64,000 nucleotides of DNA from Vibrio sp. UCD-FRSSP16_30 (GTDB lineage: Bacteria; Pseudomonadota; Gammaproteobacteria; Enterobacterales; Vibrionaceae): assembly GCF_001676025.1 (NCBI RefSeq), contig NZ_LZFW01000046.1, positions 62,001-126,000 on the forward strand, read 5' to 3'. Positions 1-9,407 of the stretch are shown here, one piece after another; position 1 is the first letter of the stretch, and the number at the start of each line of letters is the position of its first letter. Under the pieces are notes generated by a model. It was not told where the DNA came from. It saw nothing but the letters and a program-made list of their open reading frames with translations, and made no database searches. Both the position numbers and the translations under genes were made by a program.

Positions 1-411
1 TCTGGTGTTATTCCAGTGGTCACAATAGACAGCAAAATTGCGTCAAAAGCGGATCTTAAAAACAAACGTTATGCCGTTAAAAAAGGCACTACATCTGCAG
101 ATTGGGCTAACGCTAACCGCAAACAGTTGAACTCAAGTATTCGTTACTTTGATGATTCAGCTTCAATGTTCCAAGAAGTGATCAATGGTAATGCTGATGT
201 TGCGTTTGAAGACTACCCAGTTATTGCTTACAAAATTTCTCTAGATAAAACTCCAGTACTTAAACTTGTTGGTGAAAAACTTACCACTGCAAAATTCGGT
301 TTTGGTGTTAAAAAAGGTCAAAATGCTGAACTTCTTAAAATGTTCAACGAAGGCCTAGCGAAAATTAAAGCAAATGGTACGTACGAGAAAATTCTTAGCA
401 CATACCAATAA
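1..411 (+). CDS. Amino-acid ABC transporter substrate-binding protein (5'-truncated)
   Basis: The reading frame is open from base 1, so only the C-terminal ~136 residues of a periplasmic type-3 solute-binding protein are present; the start lies outside the window. The fragment has the GlnH/HisJ-like pattern: a second lobe opening with a 'KNKRYAVKKGTTS' segment, a 'GNADVAFEDYPV' segment, and a tail with 'FGFGVKKGQNAELL' and 'GTYEKILSTY'. It is followed after ~150 bases by the permease and ATPase genes, so it is the binding component of a polar amino-acid importer (glutamine/glutamate/cystine class). The exact ligand cannot be read from the sequence. Confidence 0.9.
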   Translation, partial: SGVIPVVTIDSKIASKADLKNKRYAVKKGTTSADWANANRKQLNSSIRYFDDSASMFQEVINGNADVAFEDYPVIAYKISLDKTPVLKLVGEKLTTAKFGFGVKKGQNAELLKMFNEGLAKIKANGTYEKILSTYQ

Positions 412-559
412 TCTTCAGTTTTAGATTCAATTGTTTTACTCAGGAGGAGTTTATTTAATAAACTCCTCCTCCCTTTCCTAAGTAACCAAACACGAACACT
501 CTCTACTCGCTAGCGGAGTGCTTTTAAGCGCGGTTACGCTGTTACATAAGGAAACTTGT

Positions 560-1207
560 ATGTTTGAGCTATTTACGGATAGCCTGCCGGCCTTTCTTGA
601 CGGGATGCAAATCACCCTCATTATTACGGTATGCGCACTGTTCTTCGCAACGATCATTGGCCTAGTACTTGGCCTCATAAATATTGGCAACAATACATTT
701 CTACGTGCTATCGCCAAGGTATACATCGACATCGTTCGTGGTACACCTCTAATTGTTCAGGCCTTTTTCTTATACTTCGGCATGACTGGTTACCTTGGTT
801 TCCATATGACGGCAGAAGTGGCTGGTACGATTGTAATCAGTATCAATGCTGGTGCTTATATGGCCGAAATCTTCCGTGGTGGTATTAAAGCCATTGATGT
901 GGGCCAAATGGAAGCCGCACGAAGCCTTGGTTTGCCATACACAAAAGCAATGATCAAAGTGGTTCTTCCGCAAGCGTTCCGCAATATGATTCCTGCAATC
1001 TTAAATCAGTTCATTATTTCACTGAAAGATACCTCAATCCTTACCGTTATTGGTGTTAACGAGTTGACTCAATCGGGCCAAATCATTATCTCTTCAACGT
1101 ATCGTTCATTTGAAGTATGGACTATGGTCGGGATTATGTATTTCATTCTAATCTTTATATTGACCACTATCTTTAGACGTATTGAAGCGAGAATGAGCAA
1201 TGATTAA
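560..1207 (+). CDS. Polar amino-acid ABC transporter permease (HisM/GlnP family)
   Basis: 215-residue inner-membrane permease of the His/Glu/Gln/Arg class with about five membrane segments. The N-terminal half has the family '[11 protein letters not shown]' motif (about residues 59-69). The EAA loop that contacts the ATPase is seen as '[16 protein letters not shown]' (about residues 115-130). I start at the ATG at 560, which has AAGGA at 548-552; an upstream in-frame start at 518 would add 14 residues unlike the family. The stop overlaps the start of the ATPase gene by 8 bases, indicating translational coupling. The substrate is probably a polar amino acid; the identity is inferred only from family. 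Confidence 0.93.
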   Translation: MFELFTDSLPAFLDGMQITLIITVCALFFATIIGLVLGLINIGNNTFLRAIAKVYIDIVRGTPLIVQAFFLYFGMTGYLGFHMTAEVAGTIVISINAGAYMAEIFRGGIKAIDVGQMEAARSLGLPYTKAMIKVVLPQAFRNMIPAILNQFIISLKDTSILTVIGVNELTQSGQIIISSTYRSFEVWTMVGIMYFILIFILTTIFRRIEARMSND

Positions 1208-1925
1208 GGTATCAGAATTAGTAAAAAGCTATGGTGATAACGTTGTTCTTAACGGTATCGAATTTAATGTCGGTGAAAATGAAGTTGTCTCTCTTATTGG
1301 ACCTTCAGGTTCTGGTAAATCGACCCTACTTCGTTGCCTTAATGGCTTAGAAGAACTCAATGGCGGTCATATTGTCATTGAAGGTTACGACTTAGCCGAT
1401 AAAGCTCTGAACATTAATCATTTTCGTGAACGAGTCGGAATGGTGTTTCAATCATTCAATTTATTTCCACACTTAACGGTATTGGAAAATATTACTCTTG
1501 CTCCGATAACGCTAAAAAAAGTCACCAAAAAAGAAGCAGATAAAATTGCATATGATCTTTTAGATAAAGTTGGCTTACAAGACAAAGCCGATGCTTATCC
1601 TAAAAGTTTGTCCGGTGGTCAAAAGCAACGTATCGCGATTGCCAGAGCGCTTGCTATGGAACCGAGCTTATTGTTATTTGATGAGCCGACCTCAGCGCTT
1701 GATCCAGAAATGGTCGGTGAAGTACTGCAAGTAATGCAAGATCTTGCCAGTTCACATGGTATGACAATGGTTGTGGTAACTCACGAAATGGGCTTTGCCC
1801 GTGAAGTGTGTGATCGAGTGGTGTTTATGGCAGATGGTAAGATTATCGAGCAAGGTAAGCCTTGTGAAATTTTTGATAACCCTCAGCACGAACGTACCAA
1901 AGATTTCCTATCTAAAGTTCTGTAG
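1200..1925 (+). CDS. Polar amino-acid ABC transporter ATP-binding protein (GlnQ-like)
   Basis: 241-residue cytoplasmic ATPase that powers the importer encoded just upstream. All ABC motifs are present in order: Walker A 'GPSGSGKST' near residue 34, Q-loop '[10 protein letters not shown]' near 83, signature 'LSGGQKQR' near 136, Walker B plus D-loop '[12 protein letters not shown]' near 155, and the switch histidine in 'VVTHEMGF'. The length matches GlnQ/ArtP/HisP ATPases. It overlaps the permease stop by 8 bases and is followed by a strong hairpin terminator, so it ends the operon. Confidence 0.95.
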   Translation: MIKVSELVKSYGDNVVLNGIEFNVGENEVVSLIGPSGSGKSTLLRCLNGLEELNGGHIVIEGYDLADKALNINHFRERVGMVFQSFNLFPHLTVLENITLAPITLKKVTKKEADKIAYDLLDKVGLQDKADAYPKSLSGGQKQRIAIARALAMEPSLLLFDEPTSALDPEMVGEVLQVMQDLASSHGMTMVVVTHEMGFAREVCDRVVFMADGKIIEQGKPCEIFDNPQHERTKDFLSKVL

Positions 1926-2000
1926 ATCTTAAATATTATAGACACCCCCTACCCTCTTTTATTACTAGTGGCTGATAGGGTCTATAATCTAGAAATCTAA

Positions 2001-2037
2001 AAAAAGAGCTCTGCTAATCAATAGCAGAGCTCTTTTT
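2001..2037. terminator. Bidirectional intrinsic terminator
   Basis: Perfect 16-bp inverted repeat (arms 2001-2016 and 2022-2037, 5-base loop). It carries an A-run on the left and a T-run on the right, so it can end the importer operon on the plus strand and the S4-protein/GST transcripts arriving on the minus strand. Confidence 0.9.
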
Positions 2038-2082
2038 ATTCATACATAACCAATCGTACTTACTGTAATTGGTATAAAACGA

Positions 2083-2553
2083 TTAGAAGAAACTGATGGA
2101 CTTACGACCTGTTTTAGGGTTCTTATCGTCGTCGCTATCTACCTGAGCGGGTTCTGAATCTTGAACATCAAATTGCGGCTCAGCGTGCTTAGGTTCAACG
2201 TACTTAGATTCAACATACTGAGACTCAGCATACTCAGGCTCATCAAAACCTTGATCACCAGCATCATAGTCCATGTTTACATCTTCAGTCTCTACAACAT
2301 CAGCAGGATCAACATAGATCACCAAGTAGAACTCTTCATCAAATTGAACTAAATCACCATCGACAAGCTTACGGCGTTTACGAGTTTCAATCTCGCCATT
2401 AACTGCAACAAAGCCTTGGCTGATCGCTTGCTTTGCTTCGCCGCCACCGCCAACTGCATCAGCAATTTTTAATACTTTGTAAAGCTCAACCGGTTGAGTT
2501 GAGACTTCTACGCCAATGGCTTCAATTTCAATTTCTTCTTCTAAATGGTCCAC
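2083..2553 (-). CDS. S4-domain RNA-binding protein (YbcJ-like) with acidic repeat tail
   Basis: 156 residues. The first ~75 residues form a YbcJ/RQC-P35-type S4 RNA-binding domain: 'VELYKVLKIADAVGGGGEAK', then 'GFVAVNGEIETRKRRKL' and 'GDLVQF'. YbcJ proteins are usually ~70 residues, so the remaining half is an extension. The extension is acidic and contains four to five tandem pentapeptides of the form Y-(A/V)-E-(S/P)-(Q/K) (DNA repeat at 2177-2236), ending in a basic 'KNPKTGRKS' patch. The start codon is GTG at 2553, preceded by GGA about 6 bases away. The N-terminal assignment is firm; the tail's role is unknown. Confidence 0.85.
   Translation of the reverse strand: MDHLEEEIEIEAIGVEVSTQPVELYKVLKIADAVGGGGEAKQAISQGFVAVNGEIETRKRRKLVDGDLVQFDEEFYLVIYVDPADVVETEDVNMDYDAGDQGFDEPEYAESQYVESKYVEPKHAEPQFDVQDSEPAQVDSDDDKNPKTGRKSISFF
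2177..2236. repeat. 15-bp tandem repeat inside the S4-protein gene
   Basis: Four consecutive 15-base units (2177-2191, 2192-2206, 2207-2221, 2222-2236) of consensus G-R-Y-T-C-A-R-C-R-T-A-C-T-N-A with few substitutions. They keep frame and encode the acidic pentapeptide repeats of the S4 protein's tail. Such in-frame minisatellites can change copy number between strains. Confidence 0.85.
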
Positions 2554-2609
2554 AGTATTTCCAAGTTTTGTTATCGAGCAGCGCTCGTATCTGCCGACTA
2601 TTCTAACTG

Positions 2610-3221
2610 CTATTGGAACTCAGGCATAGCAGCAAGTTTTGTATGCCAAACTTGTATGTGTGAATACTGCTCGTCAATCTCAACCTTAAACGCGCCTTTC
2701 ATTAAGTTCACGAATAAAAAACCAGTAATATCGGCTACTGAAAGATGGTCAGTGGCAATAAAACTAGAGTGACTCAATCTCGCGTCTAATTTATCAAGAA
2801 AGGCAATAGCGCGGCTTTTAGATTCTTCGCCCCACTCACTGACACAGTTTTCTCGATCAGAGTAAAACCCAGTGATATTCCTAAAGGCTTGAAAGCCCGC
2901 TATCAGACCTTGAAACTCGACAATACGCTGCCACATTTCAACTTGTGCGCTTTCAACGCCGGGGCGACCGAATAAATTGACGTTATTGGGTACAATATGC
3001 TCAAAGTAACGACAAATTGCCGTAGATTCACTGATATAGTTGCCATCATCTAACTCCAGCAATGGTACCGTTCCACTGGCGCTTTTAGCTTGAAATTCTG
3101 GGGTGATATTCTCGCCGCCTTTAAGGTCAACAGAGATTCTCTCAACGTCTGTATTAATGAGTTTAAGAAAAATGGAAACACGTCTACAGCTTGGCGTTGC
3201 CGCCGATTCATATAACTTCAT
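2610..3221 (-). CDS. Glutathione S-transferase family protein
   Basis: 203 residues with a thioredoxin-like N-terminal domain: 'MKLYESAATPSCRRV' with a candidate catalytic Ser/Cys at 11-12, then the cis-proline 'SGTVPLLEL' and the glutathione-binding 'SESTAICRYFE'. An all-helical C-terminal domain follows, with 'LSVADITGFLF'. The start ATG has GGGAAG about 7 bases upstream. It lies directly upstream of the S4 gene on the same strand with a ~56-base gap. The physiological substrate (detoxification or isomerase-type) cannot be assigned from sequence. Confidence 0.9.
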   Translation of the reverse strand: MKLYESAATPSCRRVSIFLKLINTDVERISVDLKGGENITPEFQAKSASGTVPLLELDDGNYISESTAICRYFEHIVPNNVNLFGRPGVESAQVEMWQRIVEFQGLIAGFQAFRNITGFYSDRENCVSEWGEESKSRAIAFLDKLDARLSHSSFIATDHLSVADITGFLFVNLMKGAFKVEIDEQYSHIQVWHTKLAAMPEFQ

Positions 3222-3349
3222 TCATTACTTCCCTATTAAAAACAAACACCTCGAACAGTTTAGTTACAAATCCGTTTAGGGTCAGTATTTTTCTCATCAT
3301 TACACTGTAATGACATCACTTGATATGCACCTAGCATTTTAAGTAGTAA

Positions 3350-3499
3350 TACTCACTAGGATATACATGTACTGCCGGTCAAGATACTGAAGAGACTATT
3401 GCGGGATTTAGCCTCTACCAGAATTAAATTTCAGATCCAAATCCGGTTAACGTTATTGCAAACGAGACCATTAATGTTGATTTAAATGAGAAAATCTAA
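3350..3499 (+). pseudogene. Possible decayed gene fragment
   Basis: The gap between the GST and aldehyde dehydrogenase genes has no intact ORF. One plus-strand frame reads protein-like on both sides of a single TAA (3425-3427): first 'YTCTAGQDTEETIAGFSLYQ', then 'ISDPNPVNVIANETINVDL', ending at TAA 3497-3499. I cannot name a family. It may be the end of a degraded secreted protein, or chance. Confidence 0.3.
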
Positions 3500-3556
3500 T
3501 ATTTGACACTAAAACAGGGCCACATTAGTGACCCCTGTTCATTCAATTTAAATCGA

Positions 3557-4987
3557 TTATTTCACAAATAACTTCTTCAACACCGACAACATTGATTGTC
3601 GATACTTCATCAACATACGAGTCCTTGGCAACCAACTTGGGGTATGCAAGACCGTACGCGCATGACTAAAAGTTCTAAAACCCTCTTCACCATGGTAATG
3701 ACCAATACCAGAATGGCCAACCCCACCAAAAGGCGCATCATCTGAGGCAACATGTAGAATTGTGTCGTTAATTGCCACGCCACCAGAATGTGTACGACTT
3801 AAAATGTAATCAATACACTGGCTATCATCGCTCATCACATAAAGTGCAAGGGGACGCTCTCGTTGATTAATATACTCAAGCGCATCTTCAATTTTTTGGT
3901 AAGTGACAATGGGTAAGATGGGACCAAAGATCTCCTCTTTCATCAAATCTAATTGCTGATTCGGATTTAAAATAAGATGTGGCAGTATTTGATACTGCCC
4001 TTCAACCTTGTCATTCTCAGCCACTGCGACAACTCGCACCGACTCATCAGCCTTGGCTTGATCGAGATAAGATTGCAGTCTTTGGTATTGCTTTTGGTTA
4101 ATAATGTGCGTGAACTGGCTAAGATCTTTAGCAAAATATTGATTAAAGCGTTTAATAAATAACTCAGAAAATTCATCCACTCGGTTTTGTTCAATCAACA
4201 CATAATCTGGCGCAACACAGATTTGACCTGCATTAACGCATTTACCAAATAGCACCGCGTCCACTATCTTTTCTAACTGCGCATCAGGGGCAATCACAAC
4301 CGGAGATTTTCCGCCCAGCTCTAACGTTACTGGCGTCAGATTTTTCGCAGCAGCTTGCGCCACCATTCGTCCAACTTGAGTTGAACCGGTAAATAACAAG
4401 TGATCAAATGGCAATGCACTAAAACTTGCTGCCACAGAAGCCCCGCCCTGCACTACCACGATCTCTTCATCCAGCACTGAAAGAATGCTTTCAATGACCA
4501 CATTAGTGGCTGGAGTAAACTCACTGAGTTTAAGCATCACCTTATTTCCAGCCGCAATTGCCGTAATAAGTGGTGGCAAACTCAATATTAACGGGAAGTT
4601 CCACGGAGAAATGATGCCTACAACCCCCACCGGTTGATATTGCACCTGCACTTTAGAAGGCGCTAATAACAAACCAGCATGACGCTTCGAAGGCTTAGCC
4701 CACTTATCGAGATGCTTGAGAGTGTATTTAATGTGATTAATCGTCGGGATGATATCGGACATTATCGAATCAAAATCTGATCGATAACCAAAATCCTGAC
4801 ACAGCGCGGCAATCAAATTATTTTGTTGCTCAAGTAGTGACTGCTTTAATAACAACAAACGCTGCTTTCTTAGCTCAATACTTGGGTAAGACTCTTCAGC
4901 ATAGCGATGTTTCAGCGTTGCTAATTTCAGATTCATATCATTATTTTGGCTAATGATATCTTCTGCAACCAAATTAAGTTGCGCCAT
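3557..4987 (-). CDS. Coniferyl-aldehyde-type NAD(P)-dependent aldehyde dehydrogenase
   Basis: 476-residue soluble aldehyde dehydrogenase oxidising an aldehyde to the acid. It has the cofactor-binding 'SPWNFPLILS' near residue 128, the general-base glutamate E223 in 'LELGGKSP' and the nucleophile C257 in 'NAGQICVAPDY'. The overall pattern ('PLITAIAAGNKVMLKLSE', C-terminal 'GVGHSGIGHYHGEEGF') is that of coniferyl aldehyde dehydrogenases, many of which in marine bacteria act on other aldehydes. The ATG is preceded by AAGG. It appears monocistronic; a terminator from the upstream aceBA transcript lies at 5161-5189. Confidence 0.9.
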   Translation of the reverse strand: MAQLNLVAEDIISQNNDMNLKLATLKHRYAEESYPSIELRKQRLLLLKQSLLEQQNNLIAALCQDFGYRSDFDSIMSDIIPTINHIKYTLKHLDKWAKPSKRHAGLLLAPSKVQVQYQPVGVVGIISPWNFPLILSLPPLITAIAAGNKVMLKLSEFTPATNVVIESILSVLDEEIVVVQGGASVAASFSALPFDHLLFTGSTQVGRMVAQAAAKNLTPVTLELGGKSPVVIAPDAQLEKIVDAVLFGKCVNAGQICVAPDYVLIEQNRVDEFSELFIKRFNQYFAKDLSQFTHIINQKQYQRLQSYLDQAKADESVRVVAVAENDKVEGQYQILPHLILNPNQQLDLMKEEIFGPILPIVTYQKIEDALEYINQRERPLALYVMSDDSQCIDYILSRTHSGGVAINDTILHVASDDAPFGGVGHSGIGHYHGEEGFRTFSHARTVLHTPSWLPRTRMLMKYRQSMLSVLKKLFVK

Positions 4988-5160
4988 AGTGCCTTATCCT
5001 TTTTATCCAACGCAGTGGTATGCACCACTTTTCATTCTTATATTTGAGTGGATTGTAGGTGATGAATCCTATTCTACCTAACTGTCTGACTCGCAGTTGT
5101 GCTATCAATCACGGCATAATACGGGGAATAAATAGCAAGTGGCCGCATCTGTCACAAACA

Positions 5161-5189
5161 AAAAACCACTTCATGTTGAAGTGGTTTTT
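5161..5189 (-). terminator. Intrinsic terminator downstream of aceA
   Basis: Perfect 13-bp hairpin (arms 5161-5173 and 5177-5189, 3-base loop) flanked by A- and T-runs. It sits about 120 bases past the aceA stop on the minus strand; the rest of the 4988-5311 gap shows nothing else recognisable. Confidence 0.85.
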
Positions 5190-5311
5190 ATTTATGTCCT
5201 AATTTATATCGAGTACTACTCAGGGCGAGATCAGCAACCTTATTTGAACAAAATCATGTGCATTTTCGGAACCCGTCTTTGTTGCATGGATTTACGGTAT
5301 GGATGCCACAA

Positions 5312-6910
5312 TTAAGCAAACTGATTCATCGTATTATTATCACCCGAGGCTTTCAGTGCTTGGTCACCAGAGAAATACTCCTTATGATCATCACCTATAT
5401 TAGAGCCCGACATATCTTGGTGCTTAACCGAGGCCAATCCTTGACGAATCTCCTTACGCTGCACTCCTTTTACATACGCCAGCATGCCCATTTCACCAAA
5501 GTAATCTTTAGCCAAGTTATCAGTTGATAGCGCTGCGGTATGATAGGTTGGCAAGGTAATCAAGTGGTGGAATATACCCGCATCACGCGCTGCATCTTGT
5601 TGGAAGTTCTGGATTTTAATATCCGCTTCTCGCGCTAATTCTGACTCATCATAAACACTGTTCATCAGTTTCTCACGCTCATAAGCTGCAACGTCTTTAC
5701 CTTGTTCTTTCCACATATCAAATACTTGCTGACGGAAGTTGAGTGTCCAGTTAAACGATGGGCTGTTGTTATAAACCAGCTTCGCATTGGGAATCACTTC
5801 ACGGATTCGATTCACCATTCCCGCAATCTGCTGAACATGAGGCTTTTCTGTTTCAATCCACAATAGATCGGCGCCATTTTGCAATGAGGTAATGCAATCC
5901 AATACTACGCGGTCTTCACCCGTGTTAGGTTTAAAACGAACCAAACCATTAGGCAAACGGGTCGGTTTAATGTATTTGTCCCCTTGCTTGATAACCATCT
6001 CGCCGCAACCAAGTTCATCCAACTTAGTGATTTCTTCACCATCAATAAACGAGTTATAAACATCGGCTAAATCGCCTTCTGATTGACTTACTGGTATTTT
6101 TTGAGTCAGACCCGCACCCAGTGAATCGGTGCGTGCAACAATAACGCCATCATCGACACCCAACTCAAGAAACGCATATCGCACTGCATTGATTTTTGCC
6201 AAAAAGTCTTCATGAGGCACGGTAACTTTACCGTCTTGGTGACCACATTGCTTAGCATCCGATACTTGGTTTTCAATTTGAATACAACACGCTCCGGCTT
6301 CAATCATCTTCTTCGCCAGAAGATAAGTTGCCTCTTCATTACCAAAGCCGGCATCAATGTCAGCCACAATTGGTACAACATGAGTTTCGAAGGTATCAAT
6401 TTGGTTTTGTACCGACTGCGCCGTGACAGCGTCACCTGAGTTACGTGCTTGATCGAGACTTTTATAAAGATGATTTAACTCGCGAGCATCCGCTTGTTTT
6501 AAAAAGGTATAAAGCTCTTCAATCAACATAGGTACTGACGTTTTCTCATGCATTGACTGATCAGGCAGTGGCCCTAGTTCTGAGCGCATTGCGGCAACCA
6601 TCCAACCAGAAAGATATAAATAACGACCGCGAGTCGTCGCAAAATGCTTCTTCACGGAAATCATTTTTTGCTGACCGATAAATCCATGCCAACAGCCGAG
6701 AGATTGGGTGTAATTGGCACTATTTTCATCATAGGCCTGCATATCTTCACGCATGATTTTTGCCGTGAAACGTGCAATATCTAACCCGCAATTAAAGCGA
6801 TTTTGCAGCTTCATTCGCGCAACATACTCAGGATTAATTGCCGCCCACGTTTGACCTTGTTGCTCAATCGTACCCTTTGCTGCTTCTATTACTGATTTGT
6901 AATTATCCAT
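5312..6910 (-). CDS. aceA: Isocitrate lyase
   Basis: 532-residue glyoxylate-shunt enzyme that cleaves isocitrate to glyoxylate and succinate in the cytoplasm. The catalytic cysteine C222 lies in 'KQCGHQDGK', the form seen in the long (~530-residue) isocitrate lyases of Pseudomonas type rather than the ~430-residue E. coli type. Mg-binding aspartates are in 'VADIDAGFGN' near residue 182, and substrate residues in 'VYNNSPSFNW'. The ATG has GAGGAA upstream. It lies 97 bases downstream of malate synthase on the same strand, with no terminator seen between them, so the two probably form an aceB-aceA operon controlled by the divergent ScfR-like gene. Confidence 0.96.
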   Translation of the reverse strand: MDNYKSVIEAAKGTIEQQGQTWAAINPEYVARMKLQNRFNCGLDIARFTAKIMREDMQAYDENSANYTQSLGCWHGFIGQQKMISVKKHFATTRGRYLYLSGWMVAAMRSELGPLPDQSMHEKTSVPMLIEELYTFLKQADARELNHLYKSLDQARNSGDAVTAQSVQNQIDTFETHVVPIVADIDAGFGNEEATYLLAKKMIEAGACCIQIENQVSDAKQCGHQDGKVTVPHEDFLAKINAVRYAFLELGVDDGVIVARTDSLGAGLTQKIPVSQSEGDLADVYNSFIDGEEITKLDELGCGEMVIKQGDKYIKPTRLPNGLVRFKPNTGEDRVVLDCITSLQNGADLLWIETEKPHVQQIAGMVNRIREVIPNAKLVYNNSPSFNWTLNFRQQVFDMWKEQGKDVAAYEREKLMNSVYDESELAREADIKIQNFQQDAARDAGIFHHLITLPTYHTAALSTDNLAKDYFGEMGMLAYVKGVQRKEIRQGLASVKHQDMSGSNIGDDHKEYFSGDQALKASGDNNTMNQFA

Positions 6911-7007
6911 AATGTTCCTCTCTCAGTGATCCAGTCGTTTGCTGTCAATTTAATTTCTATTATTCGATAAGTGCTCTGTTAAAAATGTGTGTTAATGCAT
7001 AGCTAAA

Positions 7008-9176
7008 CTATTGTTTTACTTGCAATCTGTATTGGTGTAATAACGGTTCCGTGTAGCCATTTGGCTGCTCAGCACCTTCAAAAATCAGTGCTTTGGCACA
7101 TTGAAAGGCATGACTGGTTTGCGTATTCGGTGTCATTGGGTAATAGCCTGATGTTCCCTCATTTTGCGCATCCACTGTGTAAGCCATCTGCTGAAGTACT
7201 TGGCAAACTTGCTCAGAGCTGCAAATGTTATGTTTAAGCCAATTAGCAATGTGCTGACTGGAAATACGCAAGGTTGCTCTGTCTTCCATAAGCGCAGTGT
7301 TGTTAATATCGGGCACTTTTGAACACCCTACTCCCATCTCAATCCAGCGAACGACATAACCGAGTATTCCTTGAATGTTGTTCTCCAACTCTCGAATAAC
7401 GTCCTCTTCAGTCAGTTGGTTTTCTTGAGCCATCAATGGGATATTCAACATAGCGCTTTTATAATCTTCGCTATTGGCAGACAGACGTTGCTGCTGTTGC
7501 TTCACATCAATTTCTAAATAATGCAGTGCGTGTAGGGTGGCGGCCGTCGGTGAAGGTACCCAGGCTGTTGTTGCACCCGCATGCAGATGAGCGGTTTTTT
7601 GCTCCATCATTTGCGCCATCTCATCAGGCATTGCCCACATACCTTTACCAATTTGTGCTTTACCAGAGAAGCCCGAATCTAATCCAATGGATACGTTGTT
7701 CTTTTCATAAGCATCAATCCACGTTTGATGTTTAAGCTCTTGTTTCGCAAGGAAAGGGCCAGCTTGCATACTGGTATGAATCTCATCGCCAGTGCGGTCT
7801 AAAAATCCAGTGTTAATAAAGAACACTCGTGATTTCGCCGCTCGGATACACTCTTTTAAATTAAGTGAAGTACGACGCTCTTCATCCATAATGCCAATTT
7901 TTATCGTGTTCGGCTCAAGGCCTAACATGCACTCAACTCGGTCAAACAATTCACAAGAAAAAGCCACTTCTTGCGGTCCATGCATCTTAGGTTTTACGAT
8001 GTAAATACTGCCGGTACGGCTGTTTTTCATGCGGCACAGTTCAGGGTTTTTAATTTCAATGGAAGCAATTAAAGCGGTGATGACAGCATCGATGATTCCC
8101 TCTGGCGCTTGCTCACCATTGGCCAAAGTGATCAAGTCACTGGTCATCAAATGACCGACATTGCGAATCAACAATAAAGAGCGCCCATGTAGGTTGTAGT
8201 CTTCACCACTTCGACCGGTATAGGTTTTGTCACCCTCTAAGCGTCGGATCTGAGTGAGCCCATTTTTCTCAAATGAGGCATGTAGCGAACCTGTCATCAG
8301 ACCAAGCCAGTTTCGATAAGCATCAATTTTGTCGTCACCATCAACCGCAGCGATAGAGTCTTCCAAGTCCATAATGGTCGACAGCGCTGATTCGATATTA
8401 ATGTCGTCAATATGCGCCAGATCGTGCTTACCGATTTTTCCTTGGCGATTAATAATGATCTCAACGTGTAAACCATTGTTTTTTAGCAAGATAGAAGTAG
8501 GTTCACGCTCGGGATCGCTCGCGCCTACAAACTGACATGGACGCTTCAAACCGGTGTGTGTCCCGTCAGGGAAGTAAGCCAATAAACTATTGAAGTAAAT
8601 AGTGTAACTTTCTACGTCGTGATGAGAGCCTTGGTCTAACGGGAATACACGGTCTAAAAAGTCTTTAGCGTAAGCAATAACGTGCTTGCCTCGCGCCGGA
8701 TTGTATTTCTTACCCGCTTTCATGCCCGGTTCAGTTTGTGCGATGACATCGGTTCCATATAAAGCGTCGTATAAACTTCCCCAACGAGCATTGGCCGCAT
8801 TTAAAGCAAAGCGCGCATTCTTAATAGGTACAACCAATTGTGGTCCCGAGAGTAACGCGATCTCTTGATCAACATTGTCAGTTTCAATGCAGAAGTCATC
8901 CCCTTCTTCTTGTAAGTAACCAATCTGGGTTAAAAAACTGCGATACTGCTGTGCACTGAATGAGCGATGACTGTCATGAAATTGATTTATCTTGGCTTGC
9001 ATTGCACTACGCTCAGCAAGCAAGGCTTGGTTTATTGGCGTAAGCTCTGTTACTAGCTGAGTAAAATCATCCCAAAATTTATCCACATCTAAACCAACAA
9101 GTGGCAGCACTTCAGTATTGATAAACTGGCAAAAGCTTTGTTGTATCTGGCATTCCTTAGTCATTGGTAAATTCAT
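7008..9176 (-). CDS. glcB: Malate synthase G
   Basis: 722-residue enzyme condensing glyoxylate with acetyl-CoA to malate, completing the glyoxylate shunt with the adjacent isocitrate lyase. Length and motifs match isoform G (~723 residues) rather than isoform A: 'NAANARWGSLYDALYGTD', 'DLEDSIAAVDGDDK', 'KMHGPQEVAFS', 'AGATTAWVPSPTAATLHALHY'. I choose the ATG at 9176 because it has GAGGAA 8 bases upstream and gives the family N-terminus; the frame could open 13 codons earlier at 9215. It is the first gene of the operon, divergent from the regulator at 9408. Confidence 0.95.
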   Translation of the reverse strand: MNLPMTKECQIQQSFCQFINTEVLPLVGLDVDKFWDDFTQLVTELTPINQALLAERSAMQAKINQFHDSHRSFSAQQYRSFLTQIGYLQEEGDDFCIETDNVDQEIALLSGPQLVVPIKNARFALNAANARWGSLYDALYGTDVIAQTEPGMKAGKKYNPARGKHVIAYAKDFLDRVFPLDQGSHHDVESYTIYFNSLLAYFPDGTHTGLKRPCQFVGASDPEREPTSILLKNNGLHVEIIINRQGKIGKHDLAHIDDINIESALSTIMDLEDSIAAVDGDDKIDAYRNWLGLMTGSLHASFEKNGLTQIRRLEGDKTYTGRSGEDYNLHGRSLLLIRNVGHLMTSDLITLANGEQAPEGIIDAVITALIASIEIKNPELCRMKNSRTGSIYIVKPKMHGPQEVAFSCELFDRVECMLGLEPNTIKIGIMDEERRTSLNLKECIRAAKSRVFFINTGFLDRTGDEIHTSMQAGPFLAKQELKHQTWIDAYEKNNVSIGLDSGFSGKAQIGKGMWAMPDEMAQMMEQKTAHLHAGATTAWVPSPTAATLHALHYLEIDVKQQQQRLSANSEDYKSAMLNIPLMAQENQLTEEDVIRELENNIQGILGYVVRWIEMGVGCSKVPDINNTALMEDRATLRISSQHIANWLKHNICSSEQVCQVLQQMAYTVDAQNEGTSGYYPMTPNTQTSHAFQCAKALIFEGAEQPNGYTEPLLHQYRLQVKQ

Positions 9177-9366
9177 GGCATCATTCCTCATGCTTGTCTT
9201 TGAATTAATGGTCATTGAAGTGCTTGTAAGTTGTACTATTTACCTGGTATCTGCTGCGTTCTGTAATCGCTATATCAAGTTTTCATTTGGCAAAGATAAA
9301 AGCTCAATCTGTTACCGCTATCGAATTTCTTCTCTCTACATTTTTACTTTAACCAAAATTTAACTA

Positions 9367-9396
9367 GAATTTCACAAATAGAATTACACAGTGTAA
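9367..9396. promoter_or_regulatory. Candidate operator of the ScfR-like regulator
   Basis: The intergenic region between malate synthase and the regulator carries a direct repeat GAATTTCACA (9367-9376) / GAATTACACA (9381-9390), the second overlapping the 13-base palindrome TTACACAGTGTAA (9384-9396). It lies 11 bases before the regulator's ATG, so it best fits autoregulation and possibly shared control of the divergent operon. Assignment to this regulator is inference. Confidence 0.4.
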
Positions 9397-9407
9397 ATTT
9401 TACAAAT

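Noticed and set aside
518..559. Upstream start for the amino-acid permease
   Set aside because: The ATG at 560 has a well-placed AAGGA and gives the family N-terminus.
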